Below are positions 18,061 to 26,070 of a DNA stretch of 64,000 nt, piece by piece. The stretch covers positions 2,501,501 through 2,565,500 of the forward strand of contig NZ_CP157794.1 of the NCBI RefSeq assembly GCF_040111675.1, read 5' to 3'. Position 1 is the stretch's first letter, and the number at the start of each line of letters is the position of its first letter. Made by a program: the position numbers and the translations under genes. Source of the DNA: Salinarimonas sp. (GTDB lineage: Bacteria; Pseudomonadota; Alphaproteobacteria; Rhizobiales; Beijerinckiaceae). The notes under the pieces were generated by a model, which was not told where the DNA came from, searched no databases, and saw nothing but the letters and a program-made list of their open reading frames with translations.

Positions 18061-18864
18061 GTGACGCCCTCGCAGGACATCGAGCGCCTCATCGCCATCA
18101 TGGCCGCCCTGCGCGACCCCGAGACGGGCTGCGCCTGGGACGTGAAGCAGACCTTCGAGACCATCGTCCCCTACACGATCGAGGAGGCCTACGAGGTCGC
18201 GGACGCGATCGAGCGGGGCGACCTCGCCGACCTCAGGGACGAGCTCGGCGACCTCCTGCTCCAGGTCGTCTTCCACGCCCGCATGGCCGAGGAGGAGGGC
18301 GCCTTCGCCTTCGGCGACGTGGTCGAGGCGATCACCACGAAGCTGATCCGCCGCCATCCGCACGTCTTCGGCGAGGCGCGCACCCGCTCGCCCGAGGAGA
18401 TCAAGGCGATGTGGGGAGAGATCAAGGCCGCCGAGAAGGCCGAGCGTGCGGCGACGCGCGGCGAGGCGCCGGCCCGCCACCTCGACGACGTGCCCGCCGC
18501 CGCCCCTGCCCTCGCCCGCGCCGACAAGCTCACGCGGCGCGCGGCCAAGGTCGGCTTCGACTGGACCGACACGGCTGACGTGATCGCCAAGATCCGCGAG
18601 GAGCTCGCCGAGGTGGAGGAGGCGATCGCCGGAGGCGACCAGGCGGCCGTGACGGACGAGATCGGGGATCTCCTGTTCTCGGTGGCCAATCTCTCGCGCC
18701 ATTGCGACGTCGACCCCGAGGCGGCACTGCGTGGCACCAACGCGAAATTCACCCGCCGCTTCGCCGCGATCGAGGACGCGCTCGCCGCGCAAGGGCGCAG
18801 CCTCGCGGAGGCGAGCCTCGACGAGATGGAACGGCTCTGGGTGGCGGCGAAGCGGCGCGGCTGA
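18061..18864 (+). CDS. mazG: Nucleoside triphosphate pyrophosphohydrolase MazG
   Basis: An all-alpha NTP pyrophosphohydrolase that cleaves (d)NTPs to NMP and PPi, thought to clear damaged nucleotides or affect ppGpp levels. Two MazG repeats are visible in 267 residues. The first has WDVKQTFETIVPYTIEEAYEV, then ELGDLLLQVVFHA with the metal-binding EExxE and ExxD residues. The second has KVGFDWTDTADVIAKIREEL, then DEIGDLLFSVANLSRH. The start is GTG with GGAG in position. It is not paired with mazEF here. Confidence 0.95.
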   Translation: MTPSQDIERLIAIMAALRDPETGCAWDVKQTFETIVPYTIEEAYEVADAIERGDLADLRDELGDLLLQVVFHARMAEEEGAFAFGDVVEAITTKLIRRHPHVFGEARTRSPEEIKAMWGEIKAAEKAERAATRGEAPARHLDDVPAAAPALARADKLTRRAAKVGFDWTDTADVIAKIREELAEVEEAIAGGDQAAVTDEIGDLLFSVANLSRHCDVDPEAALRGTNAKFTRRFAAIEDALAAQGRSLAEASLDEMERLWVAAKRRG

Positions 18865-18914
18865 CGCACCCTCCCCCTCCCCTCGCGCGTTGTCCCGCCT
18901 GGAGGTGACGCGCC

Positions 18915-19664
18915 ATGCAGCTGCCGGACGGATACGCCCCGCTCTTCGTGGAGGGCGAGCCCGACCCCGTCGGAGCCGTCGGCCCTGCGATCGCGGCGGC
19001 CTTGAAGGGTCTGGCACGGGAGCGCGGAGACGGTCTCGGGCTTCCGGCGGGCGGGCTGCAGGACGCCCTCGACGAGGCCGTGACGCGGCTCGCCGCCGCC
19101 GGGCTCTGCCCGCCGCGGCGCGAGGAGGCCATCGCGGTACGCGCCGGCCGGGATGCGCGCGCGCTCGCCCGCGTCGACCGCTCCGCCGCCGCGCCGCTGG
19201 GGCTCCTCGTGCGCAAGGTCTGCCTGAACGGCATCGTCCCCGGAGAGCCGATGCGGATCTGGCTGGCGCGCCGGTCCCGCGATCAGCGCACCGCGCCGGG
19301 CCTCCTCGACACGACGGTGGCCGGCGGCGTGCCGGCCGGGGCGACGGACGACGGGACGCTCCGCGCCGAGGCCTGGGAGGAGGCGAGCCTCACCCCGGAG
19401 CGCCTCGCCGTGGCCCGGCCGGTCGCCCGCCTCGATCGCGTGGCGCCGAGGCCCGACGGCCTCGCGCGGGAGGACCTCCTCGTCTGGGATCTGACGATGA
19501 GGCCCGACGAGCGCCCCCATCCCCGCGACGACGAGATCGACGGCTTCGCCCTGTGGACGCTGCCGGATCTGGAGGACGCGCTCGTCGCGCCGGGCGGCTG
19601 CAAGCCCGGCGCGGCGATCGTCCTGCGGGACGGCGTTCGCCGCTGGCGCGCGGTAAAAGGGTGA
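18915..19664 (+). CDS. DUF4743 / Nudix-domain hydrolase
   Basis: A 249-residue protein with an N-terminal DUF4743-like region (about 1-110) and a Nudix fold (about 110-245). The Nudix box is partly degenerate: GGVPAGATDDGTLRAEAWEEASL keeps the Glu-rich core AEAWEEAS but lacks the usual leading Arg. Relatives include the yeast and plant Nudix proteins that hydrolyse damaged thiamine diphosphate; that is the best guess for its role. An excellent ribosome site (GGAGGTGA) precedes the ATG. It is convergent with crtB, 13 bases apart. Confidence 0.82.
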   Translation: MQLPDGYAPLFVEGEPDPVGAVGPAIAAALKGLARERGDGLGLPAGGLQDALDEAVTRLAAAGLCPPRREEAIAVRAGRDARALARVDRSAAAPLGLLVRKVCLNGIVPGEPMRIWLARRSRDQRTAPGLLDTTVAGGVPAGATDDGTLRAEAWEEASLTPERLAVARPVARLDRVAPRPDGLAREDLLVWDLTMRPDERPHPRDDEIDGFALWTLPDLEDALVAPGGCKPGAAIVLRDGVRRWRAVKG

Positions 19665-19677
19665 GCCGTCCCCGGGT

Positions 19678-20715
19678 TCAGCGCGCGACGTCGCGGCGCT
19701 CCAGCCTCTCGAACAGGTCGACGAGCCAGGCGATGCGGTCCTCGATCGTCTGCGGCGGCAGGTCGAGGCGGGCGGGGGCGCTCGCGGCGTCGACCAGGAA
19801 GGCGACCTCGGGCAGCGGCGGCGTCGCGTCGGCGCGCTCCGCGAGAAAGGGGGCGCGCGCGAGCGCGCCGGCGACGAGGGAGAGCTGGCGCGCGCGGGGA
19901 ACGACGGCGCGCTCCAGCGCCCGCGCCGGGCCGCGCTTGACGACGACGTGGCCGATCTCGGCGTAGAGATAGCGCGCAGCCAGGATGCCCGGCCGGCAAT
20001 CGCCCGGCAGCGCGGCGATGCCCGGCATGGAGCGCGCATAGAGCCCGTCCGCCACCGCGAGCAGCCGGCCGGTGACGCGGTGCACGCCGAGGCTCGGGCG
20101 CGGATCGGCGAGGAATTCCGCGACGTCGACGCCCGCCTCCCGCAGCCAGGCGCGGGGCAGGTAGAGCCGGCCGTTGGCCGCGTCCTCGCCGACGTCGCGG
20201 GCGATGTTGGTGAACTGCATGGCGACGCCGAGATCGCAGGCCCGCGCCAGAACCGCGGGCTCGCGCCGGCCCATGATCAGCGTCATCATCGCGCCCACCG
20301 TCCCCGCGACGCGCGCGGCGTAGGCGGTGACGTCGGAGAGCGTCTCGTATTCCCGCTCCTCCGCGTCCCAGGCGAAGCCCTCGAGCAGCGCCTCCGGCAG
20401 GGCGCGGGGGATGCGGTAGCGGGTCACCGTCGCCGCGAAGGCGCGGTCGATGGCCTGCGGCGCGGGATGGCCGGCATAGACGCGGTCGAGCCGCTCGCGC
20501 AGCAGGGCCAGGGCGGCGGGCCGGTCGTGGCCGTGGTCGACGGCGTCGTCCGCCACGCGGCAGAAGGCGTAGAGCGCCGCCGCCGGCTCGCTGATGCGCT
20601 TCGGCAGGACGCGCGAGGCCGCGTGGAACGAGCGCGACCCCCCGCGCAGCAGGTTCGCGCAGGCGGCGATGTCGGCCTCGGCCGAGGGGTGGTCGAGACG
20701 GTCAGGCGCGCGCAT
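19678..20715 (-). CDS. crtB: 15-cis-phytoene synthase
   Basis: Condenses two geranylgeranyl diphosphates head-to-head to phytoene, the first committed carotenoid step. Both Asp-rich metal-diphosphate motifs are present: DDAVD at 56-60 and NIARDVGED near 169-177. The RLYLPRAWLREAGV segment typical of CrtB follows. The length of 345 residues is normal. It overlaps crtI by 14 bases, with crtI translated first. Together with bchIDO 4 kb away it belongs to the photosynthetic pigment set. Confidence 0.94.
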   Translation of the reverse strand: MRAPDRLDHPSAEADIAACANLLRGGSRSFHAASRVLPKRISEPAAALYAFCRVADDAVDHGHDRPAALALLRERLDRVYAGHPAPQAIDRAFAATVTRYRIPRALPEALLEGFAWDAEEREYETLSDVTAYAARVAGTVGAMMTLIMGRREPAVLARACDLGVAMQFTNIARDVGEDAANGRLYLPRAWLREAGVDVAEFLADPRPSLGVHRVTGRLLAVADGLYARSMPGIAALPGDCRPGILAARYLYAEIGHVVVKRGPARALERAVVPRARQLSLVAGALARAPFLAERADATPPLPEVAFLVDAASAPARLDLPPQTIEDRIAWLVDLFERLERRDVAR

Positions 20716-22267
20716 GGTCCCTCGCGAAGTCTGCGGCGTCGGGCACGACGCGGTCGAGGACGCGGGCGGTGGAGAGTACGCCCGGCATGCCGGCGCCGGG
20801 ATGGGTGCCCGCGCCGACGAGGTAGAGGTTGGCGATGTCCTCGGCGCGATTGTGCGGGCGGAACCAGGCCGACTGCCACATCACGGGCTCCAGACCGAAG
20901 CCGGCGCCGTGAACGGAGGCGTAGTCCGTCTCGAACTCGCGGGGGGTGAGCATGCGGGAGACGACGATCTCGTCCTCGAGCCCGGGGAGCACGGTCTCGC
21001 TCAGGTGGCGCATGATCTTTCGCCGATAAACCTCCGCCGTCTCACGCCAATCCGTCTCGCCGATCAGGTTCGGTACCGGCGAGAGCACGTAGAAGGCGTC
21101 GCACCCCTCCGGCGCCACGGAGGGGTCGGAGGCCGAGGGGCGGTGCAGGTAGAGCGAGAAGTCGTCGGCCAGCACCTTGCGGCGGAAGATGTCGTCGAGG
21201 AGCTCGCGGTAGCGCGGGCCCAGCATGATCGTGTGGTGGCCGACATCGTCGTAGCGGCGCTTCGTGCCGAAATACCAGACGAACAATCCCATGGACCATC
21301 GCGCGAGCCGCTGGCGCGGCGGCCCCCAGCGCGTCTTCACGCCCTCGGGCAGGAGGCCTGCATAGGTCGCCGTCGAATCGGCGTTCGAGACCACGATGTC
21401 GGCGGGAAGCGTCTCGCCGCTCTCGAGCCGCACCCCCGTCGTGCGGCGTCCGTCGAGCAGGATGTGCGAGACCGGCGCGTTCAGCCGCACCGACCCGCCC
21501 TGCCCTTCGATCAGCCCGACGATGCCGGAGACGAGCCGGTTGATGCCGCCGACCGCGTAGTGCACGCCCCAGCGCTTCTCGAGATGGTGGATCAGGGCGT
21601 AGATGGCGCTCGCCGAGAACGGGTTGCCGCCGATCAGCAGCGGGTGGAAGCTGAACACGGTGCGCAGCCGCTCGTCTTGCAGGTGCTTCGCCACGAGCCC
21701 GTAGACCGAGCGCCAGGCGCCGAGCCGAATCAAGTCGGGGGCGACCTTCAGCATGTCCCCGACCGAGCCGAAGGGCACGTGGCCGAGCTCCTCGAAGCCG
21801 ACCCGGCAGATCTCCTCGGAGACCGCCATGAAGCGCTCGTAGCCCGCGACGTCCTCCGGGCGGAAGCGGGCGATCTCGGCCTTCATCGCCTCGGTGTCGC
21901 CGCTGTAGCGGAAGGTCTCGCCGTCGTGGAAGCGGATCGTGTAGAACGGGTCGAGCGGGCGGACCGCGACGTCGTCCTCCATCCGCCGCCCGCAGATTTC
22001 CCACAATTCGGAGAACAGGTGCGGCGCGGTGATCAGCGTCGGGCCGGCGTCGAAGGTGTAGCCGCCCTCGCGGAAGACGCGGGCGCGGCCGCCGGGCTGA
22101 TCGAGCTTCTCCAGCACGGTCACGCGCCAGCCGCGCGCGCCGAGGCGCACGGCCGCCGCGAGGCCGCCGAAGCCGGAGCCGATCACGACCGCATGGGGCT
22201 TTTCGGTCGGACGGTCGCCGAACGAAGCCGGCGCGCCGACGCGCGGGGGAGGTGTCAAGACATTCAT
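20702..22267 (-). CDS. crtI: Phytoene desaturase (CrtI family)
   Basis: A FAD-dependent carotenoid desaturase of 521 residues that would convert phytoene to neurosporene or lycopene. The dinucleotide fold is VIGSGFGGLAAAVRLGARG near residue 30; FDAGPTLITAPHLF follows, as in CrtI. The C-terminal FAD signature is NLYLVGAGTHPGAGMPGVL. The start is the ATG of MNVLTPPP; the frame stays open far upstream but overlaps the hydrolase gene. The number of desaturation steps cannot be read from sequence. It forms an operon with the hydrolase upstream (34-base gap) and crtB downstream. Confidence 0.95.
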   Translation of the reverse strand: MNVLTPPPRVGAPASFGDRPTEKPHAVVIGSGFGGLAAAVRLGARGWRVTVLEKLDQPGGRARVFREGGYTFDAGPTLITAPHLFSELWEICGRRMEDDVAVRPLDPFYTIRFHDGETFRYSGDTEAMKAEIARFRPEDVAGYERFMAVSEEICRVGFEELGHVPFGSVGDMLKVAPDLIRLGAWRSVYGLVAKHLQDERLRTVFSFHPLLIGGNPFSASAIYALIHHLEKRWGVHYAVGGINRLVSGIVGLIEGQGGSVRLNAPVSHILLDGRRTTGVRLESGETLPADIVVSNADSTATYAGLLPEGVKTRWGPPRQRLARWSMGLFVWYFGTKRRYDDVGHHTIMLGPRYRELLDDIFRRKVLADDFSLYLHRPSASDPSVAPEGCDAFYVLSPVPNLIGETDWRETAEVYRRKIMRHLSETVLPGLEDEIVVSRMLTPREFETDYASVHGAGFGLEPVMWQSAWFRPHNRAEDIANLYLVGAGTHPGAGMPGVLSTARVLDRVVPDAADFARDHARA

Positions 22268-22278
22268 CGCATACGAAG

Positions 22279-22296
22279 CGTAACAGAGCTTTGACA
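22279..22296 (-). promoter_or_regulatory. Possible PpsR/CrtJ-type half-matching site before crtI
   Basis: Reading toward crtI, TGT-N12-ACG occurs 12 bases before the start codon. The aerobic repressor PpsR/CrtJ recognises TGT-N12-ACA, so this is one base short of consensus. It lies in the 34-base gap between the hydrolase and crtI, where it would act as a roadblock or on an internal promoter. Confidence 0.25.
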
Positions 22297-22301
22297 GCCC
22301 G

Positions 22302-23213
22302 TCAGCTCGCAGCAGCCCGTATGCCCGCGCTTTCCGCGAGGAAGCGCTCGTAGGCTCCGACGAACTCCTCCGGCTTCTCCCAATGGACGAGCGCGCCGGT
22401 GTCGAAGGCCGAGAACAGCCAGTTCTTGCGGGCGATCGCCCAGTTCGCCTCCGAGAAGTCCTTGAAGTCGCCCTTGGTGCCGTGGAGCACGTAGACCGGC
22501 AGGTCGAGGTCCTCGTAGAGGTCGCGCACGTCCCGTGCGAAGAGCTTGCCCGACAGGAAGGCGAAGGGCGCGCGCTCGGCGCCGGGCTGACGCGTCGAGC
22601 GCCAGTCGTAGGCGACCATCTCCTCCGGCACGTCCTTGCGGCCGAAGGTGCGCTGCAGGAAGTAGCGGATCGACCTCTCGGAGGTGAGGAGCCGGTAGAG
22701 CCCCTTGCCCCACGGCGCGTGGAGGAATCGCGCCATGCCGGGGATCTGCAGCGACGATTCGGGCGCACCGCGCTTGCGGTGCGCGCCCTTGGCGAAGCCG
22801 GTGGGCGTGACGAAGCCGAGCGAGGCGAAGGCGTCCGGCGCCTCGCGGGCGGCGCGGGCGAGGAACTCGCAGGAGAGCGACAGCGCCAGCGCATCGATGG
22901 CACGCGGCCCGTGCGCCTCGCGAATCACGTCGACCATGTCGAGCACGGCGTTGGTGAAGAGGCGGATGTCGTAGGTCCGCTCCGAGCGGTCCGAGAAACC
23001 GTAGCCAGGCAGATCGAGCGTGTAGACCCGGCGCTGCCCCTTCATCCGCTCGTGGACCGGGCGCATCTCGAAGGCGGAGGCGGCGGCGTTGATCGAGTGG
23101 ATCAGCAGCAGCGGCGCGCCCTCCCCGGCCACGTAATAGGACAGGCGGCCGGCCCGGCGGCGGGTCTCGCGGCGCTCGCCGGACACCGCCGGCGTGAGGT
23201 CGATCGTCGTCAC
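22302..23213 (-). CDS. Alpha/beta-fold hydrolase in the crtIB operon
   Basis: A 303-residue alpha/beta hydrolase. The oxyanion strand reads LLLIHSINAAASAF, the nucleophile-elbow region reads LALSLSCEFLAR, where the Ser is flanked by Cys and Glu rather than the usual small residues. HGTKGDF and GALVHWEKPEEF supply plausible Asp and His. The GTG start follows GAGGAGG. It is the first gene of the transcript continuing into crtI and crtB. Its layout resembles BchO (also in this window), but it lacks the classical GxSxG, so catalysis is uncertain. The role in pigment synthesis is inferred only from position. Confidence 0.82.
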   Translation of the reverse strand: MTTIDLTPAVSGERRETRRRAGRLSYYVAGEGAPLLLIHSINAAASAFEMRPVHERMKGQRRVYTLDLPGYGFSDRSERTYDIRLFTNAVLDMVDVIREAHGPRAIDALALSLSCEFLARAAREAPDAFASLGFVTPTGFAKGAHRKRGAPESSLQIPGMARFLHAPWGKGLYRLLTSERSIRYFLQRTFGRKDVPEEMVAYDWRSTRQPGAERAPFAFLSGKLFARDVRDLYEDLDLPVYVLHGTKGDFKDFSEANWAIARKNWLFSAFDTGALVHWEKPEEFVGAYERFLAESAGIRAAAS

Positions 23214-23329
23214 GGCTGGCTGCCTCCTCGCATGCGGCGACGACGAAGATAGCGCGCCTGCGCCGTTCGTCGATGCCGGAATGCGGGGAAACGCTTATGA
23301 CGCCGTGTCGGGTTCCTTGCGACGCCGTC

Positions 23330-23364
23330 GCGGCGAGCGGCCGAGGGGCGCGGCCGCTCGCCGC
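23330..23364 (-). terminator. Hairpin downstream of the DUF1127 gene
   Basis: A perfect 13-bp stem (GCGGCGAGCGGCC with GGCCGCTCGCCGC) around a 9-base loop, 22 bases past the DUF1127 stop. No T-run follows, so termination efficiency is uncertain. Its position between that gene and the hydrolase start fits a transcript boundary. Confidence 0.5.
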
Positions 23365-23386
23365 GTGCGGGACGATCCCGGCGCCG

Positions 23387-23656
23387 TCAGCGCCGGTCCT
23401 CCCGCTCTGCGTCGCGCCACGGTCGGCCGTTGCGCAGCGCGTGGTCGATGTCGGCGCGCGACAGGCCAATATCGGACAGGAGGTTGTCCGGCATCTCCTC
23501 CAGCATCCGCGCGGCGCGCCGGATGCGGATCTCGCGCGCCAGCATCGCCGGCACGGACGCCAGGCGGGCGAGGAGCCGCGCGCCGAGCGCCGGGCGCTGG
23601 CGGACGACGGGGACGCTGGTGCGGGCCGGGGCGCAATCGAGGCACATCGTGGACAT
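23387..23656 (-). CDS. DUF1127 (YjiS-like) small protein
   Basis: An 89-residue Arg-rich protein. The conserved DUF1127 core is at the C-terminus: RRAARMLEEMPDNLLSDIGL then SRADIDHALRNGRPW. Members of this family are small, often RNA- or stress-associated, and linked in other alphaproteobacteria to phosphate and carbon metabolism; the role here is unknown. A strong ribosome site (AAGGAG) precedes the ATG. It is divergent from the LysR gene across 117 bases that include an inverted repeat. Confidence 0.88.
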   Translation of the reverse strand: MSTMCLDCAPARTSVPVVRQRPALGARLLARLASVPAMLAREIRIRRAARMLEEMPDNLLSDIGLSRADIDHALRNGRPWRDAEREDRR

Positions 23657-23714
23657 GGGGGGCTCCTTCTCGGGGTGGACGCTTGCGATGAGGGGACCCT
23701 AGCGAGAGGGGTTG

Positions 23715-23740
23715 CATCATGGAAACGAATGGTCATGATG
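23715..23740. promoter_or_regulatory. Inverted repeat in the DUF1127/LysR divergent gap
   Basis: CATCATG and CATGATG are perfect reverse complements separated by 12 bases (GAAACGAATGGT). This is the size and shape of a LysR-type operator. It lies about 34-59 bases before the LysR start and 59-84 bases before the DUF1127 start, so one bound regulator could control both genes. Confidence 0.6.
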
Positions 23741-23773
23741 TGCGGAATAAGGGAGCATTATCGAGAGGACAGC

Positions 23774-24649
23774 ATGCCCCGCAATCTCGACACCGCGCTC
23801 CTGCGCGCCTTCGTCGCCGTCGCGGAAACCGGCGGCATGACCGCGGCCGGACAAGCGCTCAACCTGACCCAGGCCGCCGTGAGCCAGCAGATCAAGCGGC
23901 TGGAGGAGAGCTTCGACACGCTGCTGTTCGAGCGCGACCGCCGCGGCCTCGCGTTGACGCCGCAGGGCGAGCGGCTGCTCGGCCTCGCAAAGCGGCTGCT
24001 CAGGCTCAACGACGAGATCTGGGCCGAGATGACCGCGCCGCTCGAGACGGGCGAGATCCGGCTCGGGATCCCGTACGACCTCGTGCCGGGCTACATGCCG
24101 GACGTCCTGAAGAGCTACGGCCGCTGCTGCCCGCGGGTGAAGATCTCGCTCTCGGTCCAGCCCTCGAAGGCGATCCGGGCGGCGCTCGACCGTGGCGAGG
24201 TCGATATCGGCATCGTCGAGGAATCCGCCACGGACCCGGCCGGCGAGACCCTGATGATCGATCGCCTCGTCTGGGTCGGCGCGCGCGGCGGCGACGCGCA
24301 CGCGCAGCGGCCGGTGCCCATCTCGGTGGGATCCGAGACGTGCTCGATCCGCGCTCCGACGCTCGCGGCGCTCCGCGCGGCCGAGATCGACTGGCGCGCC
24401 ATCACCGAGATCTCGAACGTGGACGCGCTGAACGCCACCGTCTTCAGCGATCTCGCGGTCACGGCGATGCTGTCCTGCGCCATTCCGCCCGGGCTCGAGA
24501 TCCTGCCGCCCGATTCGGGCCTCCCGGCCCTGCCGCCGCAGGTCGTGAGCCTCTATCTGCGCCGCGACCACGGCTCGCGAGCGGTGGACGAGATCGCCCG
24601 GGTGATTCGCGAGGCCTTCGCCCGTCGCCGTCCGGCTATCGCGGCCTGA
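23774..24649 (+). CDS. LysR-family transcriptional regulator
   Basis: A 291-residue LTTR. The N-terminal winged helix is clear (MPRNLDTALLRAFVAVAETG then TAAGQALNLTQAAVSQQIKR). The effector domain begins around residue 90 with GEIRLGIPYDLVPGYMP. The start follows GAGAGGAC by a few bases. By position it probably regulates the divergent DUF1127 gene and itself; the co-inducer is unknown. Confidence 0.92.
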   Translation: MPRNLDTALLRAFVAVAETGGMTAAGQALNLTQAAVSQQIKRLEESFDTLLFERDRRGLALTPQGERLLGLAKRLLRLNDEIWAEMTAPLETGEIRLGIPYDLVPGYMPDVLKSYGRCCPRVKISLSVQPSKAIRAALDRGEVDIGIVEESATDPAGETLMIDRLVWVGARGGDAHAQRPVPISVGSETCSIRAPTLAALRAAEIDWRAITEISNVDALNATVFSDLAVTAMLSCAIPPGLEILPPDSGLPALPPQVVSLYLRRDHGSRAVDEIARVIREAFARRRPAIAA

Positions 24650-24714
24650 GCCGCGAACCCGGGCGGCAGGCTCGGCGTTTTCCCGGCTTCGAAACCGGCA
24701 AAGGAGGGCGTGTC

Positions 24715-24903
24715 ATGCCCGCCAAGTCCAAGAAGCAGCAGATGGCCGCCGGCGCGGCTCTCTCCGCCAAGCGCGGCGAGAAGAAGAAATCCGAGCTCAA
24801 GGGCGCATCGAAGTCGATGGTCGATTCGATGAGCGAGACGGAGCTCGAGAAGATGGCGCACGCCGATCGGAAGGACCTGCCGGAGCGCGCCTCGAAGGAT
24901 TGA
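24715..24903 (+). CDS. DUF3008 small basic protein
   Basis: A 62-residue Lys/Ala/Ser-rich protein beginning MPAKSKKQQMAAGAALSAKR, the DUF3008 family signature. An excellent ribosome site (AAAGGAGGG) precedes the ATG. A hairpin follows the stop. It is thought to be a stress- or nucleoid-associated small protein, but its function is not established. Confidence 0.85.
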   Translation: MPAKSKKQQMAAGAALSAKRGEKKKSELKGASKSMVDSMSETELEKMAHADRKDLPERASKD

Positions 24904-24909
24904 GCCGCG

Positions 24910-24932
24910 CCCCCGGCCCGGCGGGTCGGGGG
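24910..24932 (+). terminator. Terminator-like hairpin between DUF3008 and bchI
   Basis: CCCCCGGCCC pairs with GGGTCGGGGG (one G-T pair) around GGC, starting seven bases after the DUF3008 stop. Only two T residues follow. It probably insulates bchI from the upstream gene. Confidence 0.5.
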
Positions 24933-25014
24933 TTGCGCGAATGGCGGGACGCCCGCGCCCCCGCTAGCCTTCCTCGTACGGGCTCGCCCCCGAGGGCCCG
25001 AGCGAGGAGAGGTC

Positions 25015-26070
25015 ATGCGTCAGGTCTACCCGTTCTCGGCGATCGTCGGCCAGGACGAGATGAAGCGCGCGCTCGAGATCACCGCGGTCGACCAGTCGGT
25101 CGGCGGCGTGCTCGTCTTCGGAGACCGCGGCACCGGCAAGTCCACGGCGGTGCGCGCGCTGGCGGGCCTGCTGCCGCCGATGAAGGTGGTCGAGGGCTGC
25201 CCCTACAATTGCGATCCGGCCGAGTCCCGCGCCAAGTCCCGCGCCGCCTGCCCGCATTGCGCCTCGCGCGAGGCGGACGGCGGGACGGTCGCCGTCGCCG
25301 AGGTCCCCGTCCCGGTCGTCGACCTGCCGCTCGGCGCGACCGAGGACCGGGTGGTGGGCGCGCTCGACCTGGAGCGCGCCATCACCAAGGGCGAGAAGGC
25401 CTTCGAGGCGGGGCTCCTCGCCCGCGCCCATCGCGGCTTTCTCTACATCGACGAGGTGAACCTGCTGGAGGACCACCTGGTCGACCTCCTGCTCGACGTC
25501 GCCGCCTCGGGCGAGAACGTGGTCGAGCGCGAGGGCCTCTCGGTGCGCCATCCGGCGAAGTTCGTGCTCGTCGGCTCCGGCAACCCGGAAGAGGGCGAAT
25601 TGCGCCCGCAGCTCCTCGACCGCTTCGGCCTTTCGCTGGACGTGAAGACGCCGGACGACGTGAAGGCCCGCGTCGAGATCGTGCGCCGGCGCGACGCCTT
25701 CGAGCGCGACCCGGACGCCTTCGTCGCCTCCTACGCGGACGACGACGCGCGCCTGCGCGAGCGCATCGCCACGGCCCGCCGGCGCCTGCCCGAGACGAAC
25801 GTCTCCGAGGAGGCGCTGGAGGCGGCCGCGCGGCTGTGCATGGCGCTGGGCACCGACGGGCTGCGCGGGGAGATCACCTTGATCCGCGCCGCGCGGGCGC
25901 ACGCCGCGCTGGAGGGTGAGCGCGATGTCGGGCTCGAGGCGCTGCGCGCCGTCGCGCCGCTGGCGCTGCGCCACCGGCTGCGCCGCAACCCGCTCGACGA
26001 TGCGGGCTCGGGCGTGCGGGTCGAGCGCGCGCTGGCCGAGGTGATGCCGCCGGAGGCCGTGGCGTCGTGA
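25015..26070 (+). CDS. bchI: Magnesium chelatase ATPase subunit I
   Basis: The AAA+ motor of the three-subunit enzyme that inserts Mg2+ into protoporphyrin IX, committing tetrapyrrole to bacteriochlorophyll. Walker A is GDRGTGKST (36-44) and Walker B LYIDEVN (about 143-149); LVGSGNPEEGELRPQLLDRF carries sensor 1 and the arginine finger. Four cysteines (62, 66, 79, 82) form a CxxxC...CxxC group between Walker A and B. The start follows GAGGAGAGG. It overlaps bchD by four bases (GTGA). Subunit H (bchH) is not in the window. Confidence 0.96.
   Translation: MRQVYPFSAIVGQDEMKRALEITAVDQSVGGVLVFGDRGTGKSTAVRALAGLLPPMKVVEGCPYNCDPAESRAKSRAACPHCASREADGGTVAVAEVPVPVVDLPLGATEDRVVGALDLERAITKGEKAFEAGLLARAHRGFLYIDEVNLLEDHLVDLLLDVAASGENVVEREGLSVRHPAKFVLVGSGNPEEGELRPQLLDRFGLSLDVKTPDDVKARVEIVRRRDAFERDPDAFVASYADDDARLRERIATARRRLPETNVSEEALEAAARLCMALGTDGLRGEITLIRAARAHAALEGERDVGLEALRAVAPLALRHRLRRNPLDDAGSGVRVERALAEVMPPEAVAS

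Noticed and set aside
19948..20949. Plus-strand frames opposite crtB and crtI
   Set aside because: They overlap two well-supported genes and show no known domain.
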